DNA of 64,000 nt from Acanthacorydalis orientalis (lineage: Eukaryota > Arthropoda > Insecta > Megaloptera > Corydalidae): contig CM068321.1 in NCBI GenBank assembly GCA_034766995.1, positions 8,107,526 through 8,171,525 of the forward strand. The letters are read 5' to 3'. This document shows, in pieces, positions 23,261 through 33,422 of this stretch. The position numbers were made by a program, and so were the translations under genes. The notes beneath the pieces are model-generated. The model had not been told where the DNA came from. It made no database searches and saw only the letters and a program-made list of their open reading frames with translations. How positions within the stretch are numbered: the stretch's first letter is position 1; every line of letters starts with the position of its first letter.

Positions 23261-23335
<75 letters not shown>
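23261..23335. repeat. (TA)n microsatellite
   Basis: TA tract with one CATA interruption, upstream of an FB3 fragment. Confidence 0.95.
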
Positions 23336-23337
<2 letters not shown>

Positions 23338-23378
23338 TGATTCAATTTAGGCTTTCATATGAAAGTATTGAAAAAAGT
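23336..23378 (+). repeat. FB3 foldback fragment (left arm only)
   Basis: 'GGTGATTCAATTTAGGCTTT' followed by CATATGAAAGTATTG matches the left arm of the FB3 copies at 1.25 and 23.45 kb. The rest has been replaced by TA microsatellite. Confidence 0.65.
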
Positions 23379-23381
23379 ATA

Positions 23382-23446
<65 letters not shown>

Positions 23447-23447
23447 T
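23379..23447. repeat. (TA)n microsatellite
   Basis: TA tract between two FB3 sequences. Confidence 0.95.
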
Positions 23448-23451
23448 AAAG

Positions 23452-23650
23452 ATCATTCAATTTAGGTTTCCACAAGGAAATATTAAAAGGGGGCACAGAG
23501 GTTAAGAAAACTCATGTCATTTTTTATTTAGTATTTTAGTTCAATTGTGTTTTAGTATTGAATTGAACTAAAATACTAAAAAAATGACATGACTTCTTAA
23601 CCCCTGCGCCCCCTTTTAATATTTCCTTGTGGAAGCCTAAATTGAATAAT
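23452..23650. repeat. FB3 long hairpin (near-perfect ~200 bp palindrome)
   Basis: The left arm starts 'ATCATTCAATTTAGG' and reads through 'GGAAATATTAAAAGGGGGC' and 'CATGTCATTTTTTA' to 'AGTATTTTAGTTCAATT' near 23540. The right arm from about 23560 reads the inverse of all of these and ends 'GGAAGCCTAAATTGAATAAT'. Arms are about 90 bp with only a few mismatches and small indels; the loop is about 20 bp. It sits between two microsatellites. It is probably a MITE; transcription would yield a long hairpin RNA. Confidence 0.85.
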
Positions 23651-23651
23651 C

Positions 23652-23666
23652 CTCTCTCTCTCTCTA

Positions 23667-23733
<67 letters not shown>

Positions 23734-23740
23734 ATATATA
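23652..23740. repeat. Compound (CT)n(TA)n microsatellite
   Basis: CT run, TCTA units, then about 70 bp of TA with a GTATGTG interruption. Confidence 0.95.
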
Positions 23741-24288
23741 TATATAATTTGTTTTAAGTTTAAATTTAGTTCACAGCAGGGAAAATAAAAACGAAAAACA
23801 ACTTCAGAATAGAAAATCTAATCCAGTCAAGTTCTGAAACATTTTCAGTGCCTTTGTTCAATTTATTTAATCGTTTGAAACTACATTAAACAGCCTTGCT
23901 TGTACGGCGAAACATTAAAAACTTCAGCGAACTATTTTAACGACCAGGAAAAAGTTTCAATGTACACAAAATGAAAAAAGTAATTTATGTAGAATGGAAT
24001 AAATTACGTTCTATTTATTGACCGTATATTGGTTTTTTTCAATTCGCTGATGTATATGTATATATATATATATATATATTTGCATGCATGTTTACACTTA
24101 TATGAGATTGTAAAGTATACAGATAAATATTTTTAATAAAAATAAAATCAATTACTTAATAGAATGTTTTTAGTGAATGTATACATATATACATTAATAT
24201 TTATATATAAATTGTTAAAAAAAACCTCTTTTATACGTGTATTGTGTGATAGAAAGGAAAGGGATTCGTTTTTTTTTCTAAAATTTAA
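23741..24288. other. Anonymous AT-rich sequence
   Basis: Contains a short TA tract at about 24056-24080. No other feature. Confidence 0.5.
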
Positions 24289-24312
24289 TATATATATATA
24301 TATATAATATAT

Positions 24313-24354
<42 letters not shown>
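24289..24354. repeat. Interrupted (TA)n microsatellite
   Basis: Three TA tracts separated by AATA. Confidence 0.95.
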
Positions 24355-24359
<5 letters not shown>

Positions 24360-24375
24360 CGCTTCGAACTAAATA

Positions 24376-24895
24376 TTAGGTTGGTAGAAAAATAATTGCG
24401 ATTTTTGTGTGTACAGAATTCTAATCGTAATTTTTTTCAATGAATGTCATTTCATTATGTTCATATCAATTTAAAGTGTATCGATTAGTAACATCGACTT
24501 TGGTTATGTTATTAATTTTGCTTGAAATTAGACTATTAAATTAATGATGGAAAAGAAGCAAATGAAAGCATTTTTTGTATGAGTTCAAAACGGGCGGTAA
24601 AACAGCAGAAACTGCTCGTAAACTTAACTTTGCATTTGGTATGAGTACTGTTAAGGAACTAGCAATGGTAGTTCCAAAAATTTCGTGCTGGAGATGAGTC
24701 TTGAAGATGAAGAAGGTCGCATCCTTCTTAAGTCTATAACGATGAACTGAAGGTGTTAGTTTTATTAGAACAACGTACAACAATTCGAAAGCATGCACAG
24801 TCATCGAACAATTCTGAACCACTTAAAACCATTTAAATTAAAAAATGTATATGAATTTGAAGGTCTTAAACCGCAATTATTTTCTTACCAACCTA
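24376..24895 (+). mobile_element. Internally deleted cecropia-type mariner (copy 5)
   Basis: Left end TTAGGTTGGTAG and right end CTTACCAACCTAA are perfect inverse copies over the first 12 bases, flanked by TA on both sides. The coding sense is plus. The DNA-binding part of the transposase can be followed through frame changes: 'EFKTGGKTAETARKL' near 24587-24630, 'KFRAGDES' near 24680-24705, and a 'TTIRKHAQ' segment near 24775-24800. The catalytic core is absent. The ends are the best preserved in the window. Length 520 bp. Confidence 0.92.
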
Positions 24896-25054
24896 ATACA
24901 TTTTTAATTGGGAATAAATATGAGAATCGCAGATAATGAATCTGAGTCAGGATTGTTTCAATTGTAGGAACTAATTTTTTTTCGAAAAAAGTTGTTATAT
25001 TAATGATTTATGAAAAGTATTACAGTAAGTAATTTATAGTTTAGTTCTTAACGT

Positions 25055-25200
25055 TATCGCTTAATTCACTTTCATAAAATAATTGTTCAATTCGTCACAA
25101 ACTACAAATCTTGTTTAAATCAAAAAAGTTCAGTAAATGTTTATTGAAAATTCTCGAATATTATTTGAACCCATTTCTATAGCTTTGCTTTTTTATCAGA
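25055..25200 (+). repeat. FB1 repeat, single arm
   Basis: 'TTCAATTCGTCACAAACTAC' then 'AAAAAAGTTCAGTAAATGTT' and 'CATTTCTATAG' in forward-arm order. The inner end is diverged. Confidence 0.45.
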
Positions 25201-25275
25201 CCATTCCGATAGACAAAAGTTTGAGCAATATATTAACTGTAAGGATAGCATTCCCATCGAAATACTTAAAAGATA

Positions 25276-25355
25276 TTAGGTCAGTAGAAAAATTATTACG
25301 ATTTATGACCTTCTAATTCATATATAATACCGCCATTATTTTCTTACCAACTTAA
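25276..25355. mobile_element. 80 bp solo-ends mariner miniature
   Basis: Left end TTAGGTCAGTAGAAAAATTA with the following 'TTATGACCTTCTAATTCATA', joined directly to 'CCGCCATTATTTTCTTACCA' and the ACTTAA terminus. TA lies at both borders. It consists of little more than the two ends of the cecropia-type family, the interior having been lost. It could be an extreme deletion derivative or the remnant of a recombination between ends. Confidence 0.8.
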
Positions 25356-25502
25356 TAGAATTGATGATATTCAGTAATCAATTACAGGACATTATTGTGA
25401 TTTGTAAGAACTGAAAGAGTAAAAAGTTATTTATGAAGTAATTAGATTTAAAGTATATTGTCATAATATCTATAGAAGAATGAAATTATGACTGGTTCCA
25501 AG

Positions 25503-25545
25503 ATTTCCATTAATTTCAATTCTTTGGATTGAAATTAATGGAAAT
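25503..25545. repeat. Perfect 18 bp stem hairpin
   Basis: 'ATTTCCATTAATTTCAAT' at 25503-25520, loop TCTTTGG, and its exact inverse at 25528-25545. No poly-T terminator or flanking element was recognised. Confidence 0.85.
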
Positions 25546-25739
25546 GATTGAATATTTTAATTACTAACAGTGGAATATTTACCAACATTTGTTTTTATAA
25601 TACTCGATTATAGTTTTATCATTATGACCATTACTATGTATGTAGAACTGAATTGGTGTTATTTAAACAAATTCTTCGTACACTAGCTATCCATTAAATA
25701 AGTTAAACCAAAAAAAGTGTCTTTCTAATTGTATTTTTA

Positions 25740-25930
25740 TACCTACATTCACCCTTTTGGAGCATCTGAGTGTCTGTCCTTCGGTAATAGTATCAGCACA
25801 TGTGTCATTTCAGGTACACTAATGATTATAATATGTATAAAATCTTCCTGAAGATGACACACGTGCTGACACTAGTTATGGTGAACAGAGAGTCAGAAGG
25901 TCCAAAAGAATGGAGATCATCAATACACGC
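25740..25930. repeat. FB2 foldback repeat, best-preserved copy
   Basis: Left arm: 'CCCTTTTGGAGCATCTGAGT', 'GTCTGTCCTTCGGTAATAGT', 'ATCAGCACATGTGTCATTTC'. Right arm: 'CTGAAGATGACACACGTGCT', 'GACACTAGTTATGGTGAACA', 'GAGTCAGAAGGTCCAAAAGA'. The arms are inverse copies of about 65 bp around a ~45 bp spacer. It has no coding potential. Confidence 0.7.
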
Positions 25931-26650
25931 GTGATACATAATTAGTGTCATGTTTTAATGTCTAACAATGGTCATGATAACTATATTTCTTTCCCTCTTG
26001 GACTACAATTCTTTCATTAATTTTTATCTCATTTTTAATATATTCTTATATTTTTTTGTAATGTAATTCTGTAAGGATATATGTTTTCTATGAAAAATAC
26101 TACTGTTGTTTTTATGTTTTTTTATCTATGAAATAGATAAGATTTCGGACACATGTATCATATATACCTCTCTCTCTCTCTATCTATATATATATATATA
26201 TATTTATATACGTATATATACATATATAAAAACACCTTTTAATATTTGAACTAAAAATAATAATTCATTTTCCTTATACCATTCAATAGCTCTCAGTGGA
26301 ATTTAATTTGCTTGATTGGCAAATAAAATACTAACAGACAATTCATAAAAAAAGTGTTTATTTATTTTATTAAGTACGTATTGTATTCAAGACCTGAAAC
26401 TAGTGCAAAGAATAACAGAACTCATCCGTCAATTTACATTCGATAATTAAAAAAACTGTACAACAATGGTAAAAAAAACATAAACGTGACTCTCATCTCA
26501 ACAGTCAAAGAAGAAAAAGTAATATTCATTCATACAGCGATGCTTCATACAATAATGCAACATTGTAATGTGGGTAAGTGAACGTTTCGTTGCTCTCTTT
26601 TTTAAAAAAAGATAATAATTGTAATTTATCTCATACTTTTACATAAATGT
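25931..26650. other. Anonymous AT-rich sequence with a CT/TA microsatellite
   Basis: A (CT)n(TA)n tract lies at about 26167-26228. Nothing else was recognised. Confidence 0.5.
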
Positions 26651-26651
26651 A

Positions 26652-26698
<47 letters not shown>
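26651..26698. repeat. (TA)n microsatellite
   Basis: Pure TA tract of about 48 bp. Confidence 0.95.
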
Positions 26699-26702
<4 letters not shown>

Positions 26703-27215
26703 ATGAATGTATTTTATGTGAAAACCGAGTAGAAAAATGTCTGACACACTTATCTATTAGACGAAATAAAAAAAAAATCGTGTATGATAGTAGAATGTTT
26801 TCTATACATAATTGTTGTTGTTGTTTCCACACTTTCTAAGTGCATTCGTCTTCACTGATAAACGGTTTTAATTTCATTACGTTCTAATATAATAGCGTTA
26901 TTAACATTTGTTATTAGTTTAAAAAAAAATACATAAATATATGCACAGAATCGATGAAAGTAAATAAATAAGTAGTTGATAATTGTATGCCGTATACAAA
27001 AATGTGTTTTATTTATTGAACCTTGTGAATTCTTCACTGAAAAATTGTTAATTGATAATAATATGCAATTAATTTGTATACGGCGTGGTATCTGAAAGGG
27101 TGTCGATGTTGTATTAATTATAAAATGATTGTTATTAGACTGTGTAGAAATTTGAAGATAAATTCTTGAATAATTACATGTAACTTAATATTTAATTTAA
27201 CTATTAAAATATTTC

Positions 27216-27217
<2 letters not shown>
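26699..27217. other. Anonymous AT-rich sequence
   Basis: Nothing recognised. Confidence 0.5.

Positions 27218-27271
<54 letters not shown>
27218..27271. repeat. (TA)n microsatellite
   Basis: Pure TA tract of about 54 bp. Confidence 0.95.
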
Positions 27272-27275
<4 letters not shown>

Positions 27276-27889
27276 TGATATATAATTTTATAAATAGCAG
27301 CGTCAGATTATTTGAAAGTCAACAAAAGTGTTTCCATTTTTAAAAAAACATTCTGTTTGAAAAACTTGACAAGCACAAAATAAAGTTGTATCAGAGAGAC
27401 TGTAAAGAAAATGTTTACATTTGTAAACTAGTGCCTAAACTTTGTTAGTATGCCAGTGAGGATGTTTTTAGTAATAATGGTTAATTTTTTTTCTGAGGTA
27501 AATTTTATTTTACTGTGGAAGATAGATGTCTGAACTTTATCCGAAATTATAAAATATACAGCATAGAATTATCCATGAAAAACTTGAAGATTAAATTGTT
27601 AAGTTTTATCCAATTCTTCACATTTTTCAGATATTGTTTCTACTAATCACCATATATTTAAACTACTGAAACATTTTCCTAAGATTAAACCATTTCATAA
27701 TACGATTGAAATAATAAGTGATCATAAAATAGCCAATGTCCATCGTCATTTATATTTAAATAATTGACTATAATTCATTTATATTGAAAAATTTCAAGAC
27801 AGTTTTTATTATCTATCTATATGTGTAATTTTATTTATCTGTCTATAAATAAAAATTGATTCTTCTCTTCGACAATAACTTATATTCTT
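27272..27889. other. Anonymous AT-rich sequence
   Basis: Nothing recognised. Confidence 0.5.
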
Positions 27890-27965
27890 ATTTTAATTGG
27901 TTGATGCCAGTCACGTGGTCTCTGTTCTGATTATTTTTATTTGAAAATCAACCTTAACCCTAGTA
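27890..27965 (+). repeat. CCAAT/E-box dispersed repeat, short copy
   Basis: 'TTAATTGGTTGATGCCAGTC' then CACGTG (27912-27917) and 'GTCTCTGTTCTGATT' match the beginning of the longer copies at 40236 and 43187. The rest is not conserved. Confidence 0.6.
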
Positions 27966-28267
27966 TATACGTGCGTTGTTTATTAAATGTTAATATACTG
28001 ATCGTTAAACGTTTACCTTGAAGTAGAGTGATAATTTAAATAATATTTCTTTTTTTCTTGTAATAAACATGTTATATTGTTGTTAATCGGTAGTAAGGAT
28101 TGACTTTGATATTTGACTAATTAAAAATCCTTCTATTCTTTCATAAATAGCAATTTTCATGAAAATTTTTATCGATAAACTGTGTTTATTGTACTGGCAC
28201 AGAGAGTTTTAAAAGGGTATGGGGATGAAAAAATTAAGAACACAAAATACACATATCTCTATTATTT
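27966..28267. other. Anonymous AT-rich sequence
   Basis: Nothing recognised. Confidence 0.5.
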
Positions 28268-28296
28268 TCTGTCTTTCTCTATCTATCTATCTATGT

Positions 28297-28361
<65 letters not shown>
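28268..28361. repeat. (TCTA)n(TA)n microsatellite
   Basis: Four TCTA units then about 65 bp of TA. Confidence 0.95.
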
Positions 28362-28365
<4 letters not shown>

Positions 28366-28637
28366 CATTATCCAACTATACTCTTATATATTTGGATGAT
28401 AAGACATTGTTTTCTTTCCCAATAAAATAAAAGTTTTTTGCATTTTTTTTCTTAAATTTATGTTTAAAAAAACATATTTAATTTAAAAAATTAGAAATGT
28501 TTTTAATTATTAGTGAACTATTAAATTCTTCTTAAAACTAACTTTATATTTCTTTCTAGTCATTGATATTGTTTATAAAACTATTAAAACAATTATCGGT
28601 AGTTTTTCGATTTTTAAAATGAATATTTTGTATTTTA

Positions 28638-29192
28638 TTAGGTGGTAGGAAAATAATTACGGTTTTTTTTTCTGAATCCTTACCTACTTTTCTTCAATGA
28701 GTGTTATTTCATTGTGTTCATGTTAATATCATTTTGAAGTTCATATTTCAGTCTGTATTTTGGTAATATAAGACTTTGGTTTTATTTCTATTTTGCTTCA
28801 AATAGAGTTATTGAATTAAAGATAGAAAAGAGGCAAATAAAAGCAATTTTTTGTATGAGTTTAAAACAGATGGTAAAGCAGCAGAACCTGCTCGTAACAT
28901 AAACACTGCTTTTGATGCGGGTACTGTTAAGAAACGTACGATACAATGATGGTTCCAAAAATGTTGTGTTGGTGACAAGAGCCTCTAAGATGAAAAAAGT
29001 CGCGGACGTCTTTCTTCAGTTCATAAGGACCAACTGAAGACGTTGAATCAGAATCGCACACAACAATTTGAGATCTTGCACAAAAGTTAGGTGTTAGTCT
29101 TTCAACAGTTCTGGAGCACTAAGACCATTTAAATTAAAAAATGTATATAAATTTGATGGTCATAAACTGCAATTAATTTTCTACCAATTTAA
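28638..29192 (+). mobile_element. Internally deleted cecropia-type mariner (copy 7)
   Basis: Left end TTAGGTGGTAGG after TA, right end TTCTACCAATTTAA before TA. Coding sense plus. The transposase start (segments like 'AILLYEFKTD' and 'AAEPARNINTAFDAG') lies at about 28830-28925; the second helix-turn-helix region near 29040-29120 is broken. The deletion boundary 'CCATTTAAATTAAAAAATGT' is the same as in copy 5. Length 555 bp. Confidence 0.88.
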
Positions 29193-29454
29193 TATTATTT
29201 GAAATTACTTATTTAAAGAATATATTGTAGAAAAGTAATAAATGCTTTAGTCTATTTGAGCAATTAATTTTTCAATGTGATATAAATTTGTAAGAGTATG
29301 TACATTTCGGTTATTTCTGATTTCTTTGACTTATTATAAATATAAATTATAAATTTGTTATAGTTTTACAGTCTACAATTTTATAGTCTACAATTATTTA
29401 TAATAATCGATATATCGAAAATAAAATGAATATTGAATCTATTTATCCGATAAT
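29193..29454. other. Anonymous AT-rich sequence
   Basis: Nothing recognised. Confidence 0.5.
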
Positions 29455-29830
29455 CGTTTCGATAAACGTGCCAATGCATGTACACGGACGCGAAAGCGTT
29501 AATAAACCAGAGTTTATAAGAACCGTCCACCCTTGACACACATGGCGTAAGTTCAAACGAACCGCAACAGCAACAACCGGTCAGGATTTTATACAACTAC
29601 CGATACGTGGAAAAAACCGCAGTGTACTCTAGCGGTTTGGATTTCGCCGTCGAACCGAAAGCCAACGGTGCGTTGTACCCCACGGGAACGTGCGCCGACG
29701 GACGGGAATGAGCAGCAAAACACGAGTTCAATGTAAAACAATAGTGCGTAGTGGTGTAACAGTCTCACGGGGGCCACCAGGAGTTAACAGAAAGACCCTG
29801 AACTCCAGGACCTAACGACCTAACATATAT
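29455..29830. promoter_or_regulatory. GC-raised, CpG-rich island, possible promoter or first exon
   Basis: Distinctly higher GC and CpG than the surroundings. On the plus strand, TATACAA at 29590-29596 lies 31 bp before a GCAGT initiator-like site (A at 29621). On the minus strand TATAAAA is the inverse of 29587-29593. Neither arrangement is as good as that at 10.4 kb. Open frames on the minus strand (71 and 62 codons) have no recognised family. A (CACA)-rich stretch and a TA tract follow. Confidence 0.3.
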
Positions 29831-29856
29831 AATACACACACGAACACACAGAGATC

Positions 29857-29858
<2 letters not shown>

Positions 29859-29905
<47 letters not shown>
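29859..29905. repeat. (TA)n microsatellite
   Basis: TA tract of about 46 bp between CACACA and TGTGTG stretches. Confidence 0.95.
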
Positions 29906-29907
<2 letters not shown>

Positions 29908-30506
29908 ATGAATGTGTGTGTAAATGTTCGCGCCGCATACGCACACACATTTACATTTTCCTGATATCGGAAACAAATGGTAATTTCGCAATTGGTTTTA
30001 CAAATGTACCACCAAAATTCGTGCGACTATGAAACTGGAAATAATGTTCGTTGATGGTAACTGCGATAGAAATATGTCATAAATTCGAGTGAATGGTACA
30101 TTGAACGGCCGTTATCGGATCCGGCGGAGTTGAATTTATAAATTTTATCTTCATTTGCGCGCTCCGACTGTATCTTAAAACGTTAGTGTTCCATCGTTTC
30201 TTTCTTTTCATGTGTCAATGTGTGCGAATGCGCGCGTGGTGATTTTTTTTTCTCCAGTTTCGCTTTAGTCGCAGGCAGTTCAATATTATTTTTATTCCGA
30301 CGATTACGGGCTTTTTCCTGATCGATACTTTGTTTCTATAAAAGTTTTTTTTTTATTAAATATTAAACGTTAATATAAGATATACTTACAAGCTTCAGTG
30401 TATTATTATTATATTAAATTATTAAATATGAATCAAGTATACGTGACTGTATTGTCCAATGATATACTTCTGTGTTTTCTACAATTTTATAGAGTCTCAA
30501 GTCGGT
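29906..30506. other. Moderately AT-rich sequence, no gene found
   Basis: 29930-30250 keeps some of the raised GC of the island at 29.5 kb ('GAACGGCCGTTATCGGATCC' near 30103). No exon or element ends recognised. Confidence 0.45.
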
Positions 30507-30510
30507 TTAA

Positions 30511-32048
30511 CACTAAACCTACCGACACTTCTTGTATACCTATTCCCATCGTGCCCGGTCAAAATGACCGGTGATTAAAAAAGTTATTGTTTTTATGATT
30601 GAACGTAGATAATAGTTAATTTATTACTGAATTTATATAAAATGAACAACTTTCATAAAATGGCGACCCAAATTTATTTTTATATAATTTCAATTATAAA
30701 CTTGAAAAGAGACAAAAAAATGAACGGTGTTTATATAGTTCATAGTCACATACACGATGTATATAAGGTATACGTACGTACACGTTATCTCTAAATATAT
30801 AAATAATATATTTCTTATTCAGCTTCACTGCATTTTTTACAAATTATTTTCTTCTCAAATGTACATTTGCCGCACACATATTTTTCGCATCCCGAACAGA
30901 TTTTCGTAGTTTTGTAATCTTTACAATATTTTACTTGACAAGTTTTTCGTACGTATGAATCTGAACTTGTTGATGGTTTTGGTACATTTTTTTTCTTCAC
31001 GCAATTCTTGATACGCAGAGCCAAATTCTGTAGCTAACTGGAATAAAAATTCCTGCCTTGAAATTTTTTCACCCGTTGTTTCTTTATACAAAACCCAAGC
31101 ATTTATTCCAGCTAGGTCCAGAATATTGAAAAACACTTGGAGGGCCCACCTACAAGATTTCGACTTCACACTGTATTTCCATGCCATTTGATCCTCCACG
31201 TCTACATTTTGTATTATTATAAAATCTAATCGTTTCCGGTATACGTTTGTTACATTTTTCTATTTCTATTGATTTATGCATGGAACTTAGTACAAGCATT
31301 TTTTTGTTGGTTTGCTTTTATACACTGTAAAAGAAATATGATTTGATTTATACAGTTTGCTTGAAAACAGTGTCATTTTGTCTTTCCGTTGTTTGGCTAA
31401 TTTAGGTAATTCTCGTTTATTTCCATGGATTGTTCCAACAATGGTAATCTTTTTTGCAAGTAGCTTTGTGAAACACTCGTAAAAAATCTGTTGTTACGTT
31501 CCTTCTGCATCCTGTGAATGGTTCCATCAGCTTTAGAACAACGAACTCTCCAAGTGGAATTGAATATTCTCTTCTCTCATCCTTTCCCAAATTGGAAAAT
31601 CCATTTATTACATACTTGCTATTGACCCACACGCTAACCAGAATTTTATGCCAAACTTGTCTGGTTTGTTCGGCATATACTGTGTAAATTTACACCTAGT
31701 CTTCGATGGAAACAACTGCAAATTAACAGTAATGTATGCACCTGGTTTATAACAATTTTGGGCAACAATCTTGAAATAGCCTTTAGTTTGTACTGATTGT
31801 ATAGATTTAGAAAAGTGAATAAAATATTTTCTCGACCGGTCAAATAGACCGGCCGCGGTAGGTAAGACAGACTACATATATTTCTTAGAAAAAAGAAAAA
31901 AAAATAGAATTAAATACTGAAGAATATATTGTATGCATATTTTAAGAAAAGTCTTAAAGTTTGATAGCGATATGATAACGTTTAAATATGTGTAAGTTGT
32001 ACAAAAGTTTGAAAATGGTCAATTTGACCGATAGTGGTAGGTTTAGTG
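30511..32048 (-). mobile_element. piggyBac-like element with C-terminal transposase half
   Basis: TTAA lies on both sides (30507-30510 and 32049-32052). Ends CACTAAACCTACC (30511-30523) and GGTAGGTTTAGTG (32036-32048) are exact 13 bp inverse copies. Subterminal GGTCAAAATGACCGG (left), GGTCAATTTGACCGAT (right) and an internal GACCGGTCAAATAGACCGG near 31834 form a repeated palindromic motif. The 1538 bp interior codes on the minus strand for the second half of a piggyBac transposase, so the element has lost the 5' coding half. Confidence 0.92.
30815..31843 (-). pseudogene. piggyBac transposase C-terminal half, broken
   Basis: Reads in order: 'LFPSKTRC' and 'QYMPNKPDKFGIKFW' (about 31650-31720); 'VNSKYVINGFSNLGKDERRE' (about 31560-31632); 'LGEFVVLKLMEP' and 'RRNVTTDFLRV' (about 31460-31555); 'DQMAWKYSVKSKS' and 'FFNILDLAGINAWVLYKETT' (about 31060-31195); and a Cys-rich zinc-finger tail with CSGCEKYVCGKC and CKKC ending at 30815. 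Several frame changes and stops separate these. In intact relatives the segment before 'LFP' reads TvDEQL and supplies a catalytic Asp; here it reads 'VNLQL', so that Asp is lost. It has no N-terminal half and is inactive. Confidence 0.88.
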
Positions 32049-32127
32049 TTAATATAACTAAAGTTAAGAAAAAAAATATAGTTTAAGAATAATACCATTT
32101 ATAGATTATTGATTTATATCAAATTTA

Positions 32128-33422
32128 TAAGGTTGATACAAAGATAATTGCGATTTTTACGTATCAAGTATAAAAACGCTTATATCAGTTAAAATTATAT
32201 TTATCAAACAAAATAAAGAACATTCGCCTACTCACATTTCTCTCAACGGAAAACAAGTTTATTTATTCTTACAAGATAGAATTCTAGAGTCCTGGAATTA
32301 ACGAATTCATCGAAAACGCTTTGAGATGTTGCTTGATATTTGAAAAACTTCTCTCGTAGGAAATTACTCAAATATTTAAAAAAATATAATCTGTCAGAGA
32401 CAGGTCCGTAGAATAAGGTGGGTGAGGCAAGGTTTCATAATTCGGTTCATTTAATTTTTTTAGTCATTTATGAAACGTGTGGTCGAGCATTGTCATGAAG
32501 AAGAATTGGTCTTAATTGATTGATTAATGCTGGCCGTAAACGATGTAACTTCTCATATATTTTTCAATTTCCTGAAAATACCTTTCTGTTGTTGTTGTTG
32601 TTTCACCAGGATTTAAGAAGTTGCAGTGAATGATACCCCTTGCCGACCACCAAATAAGGACCATAATTTTTTTTTATAAAGCTTCGCTTTAGGAAACTAT
32701 TTTGGTATTTCTTCTCGATCTAGCCATTATGATAAAGAGTTCCGATTGTTGTAGAGAATCCGCTTATATATAATATGTGACAATATGATCGAGAAAGGGA
32801 TCATTTTTGTTGCCCAAAAGAAACGCAGAGCAGACTTCATATCACCGAATTGCTTGATGTTCATTTAGTTCATACGGCACCCGTTTATTTAGGTTTTTTT
32901 TTCTAATTAGGCTAAATTTCGAACAACTGTTGAATGATCAACATTGAGTTCTTTTGCCATCTCGCGAGTTGTTCTACTTGAGTACGCTTTAATAATGGTT
33001 CTTAAATCATTATTGTCTATAATTGAAGAACGTCCACGACTCTCCTCATCATCAAGATTTTCGTTTTCATTTCGAAATTTGTGAAATCAGTGTTAAGCTG
33101 TACGTTCACTAATTACTCTTCTCCAAAAACAAATTCGATATTTCGAGCAGTTTCTATTGCTTTACATCCCAGTTTAAACTGACACAACAACAAATTCGCA
33201 CGAATTTACTTTTTTCCATGACTTATTTAACAGGTTATATCCAACAATACTAAAGAATGAAAACAAAAGACATACTGAAATCAGTAGTGCTGAAATCAGT
33301 AGTGCTGATTTCATTGTTTCAATGATGTATCATATGTCTATAACAAACGATAATGGTAACTAGGAAAATCGGTGCCAAACTTAAAATGATAAAAACCGTA
33401 ATTATTTTTTCGCCAAGTTAAT
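32128..33422 (-). mobile_element. Full-length, decayed cecropia-type mariner
   Basis: Left end TAAGGTTGATACAAAGATAA and right end 'CCGTAATTATTTTTTCGCCA' + AGTTAA are inverse copies of the Hsmar1-like type. The minus strand carries the whole transposase in fragments. Start 'MEKSKFVRICC' at 33219, then 'ESRGRSSIIDNNDLRTIIK' near 33000-33055, 'TTREMAKELNVDHSTVV' near 32930-32985, 'NKNDPFLDHIVT' near 32770-32830, 'HDNARPHVS' near 32475-32500, and 'ETLPHPPYSTDL' near 32400-32440. The second and third catalytic Asp survive; the first (expected after 'IVT') is lost in a damaged stretch. Length about 1295 bp. It is diverged from the family of the short copies. Confidence 0.88.
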
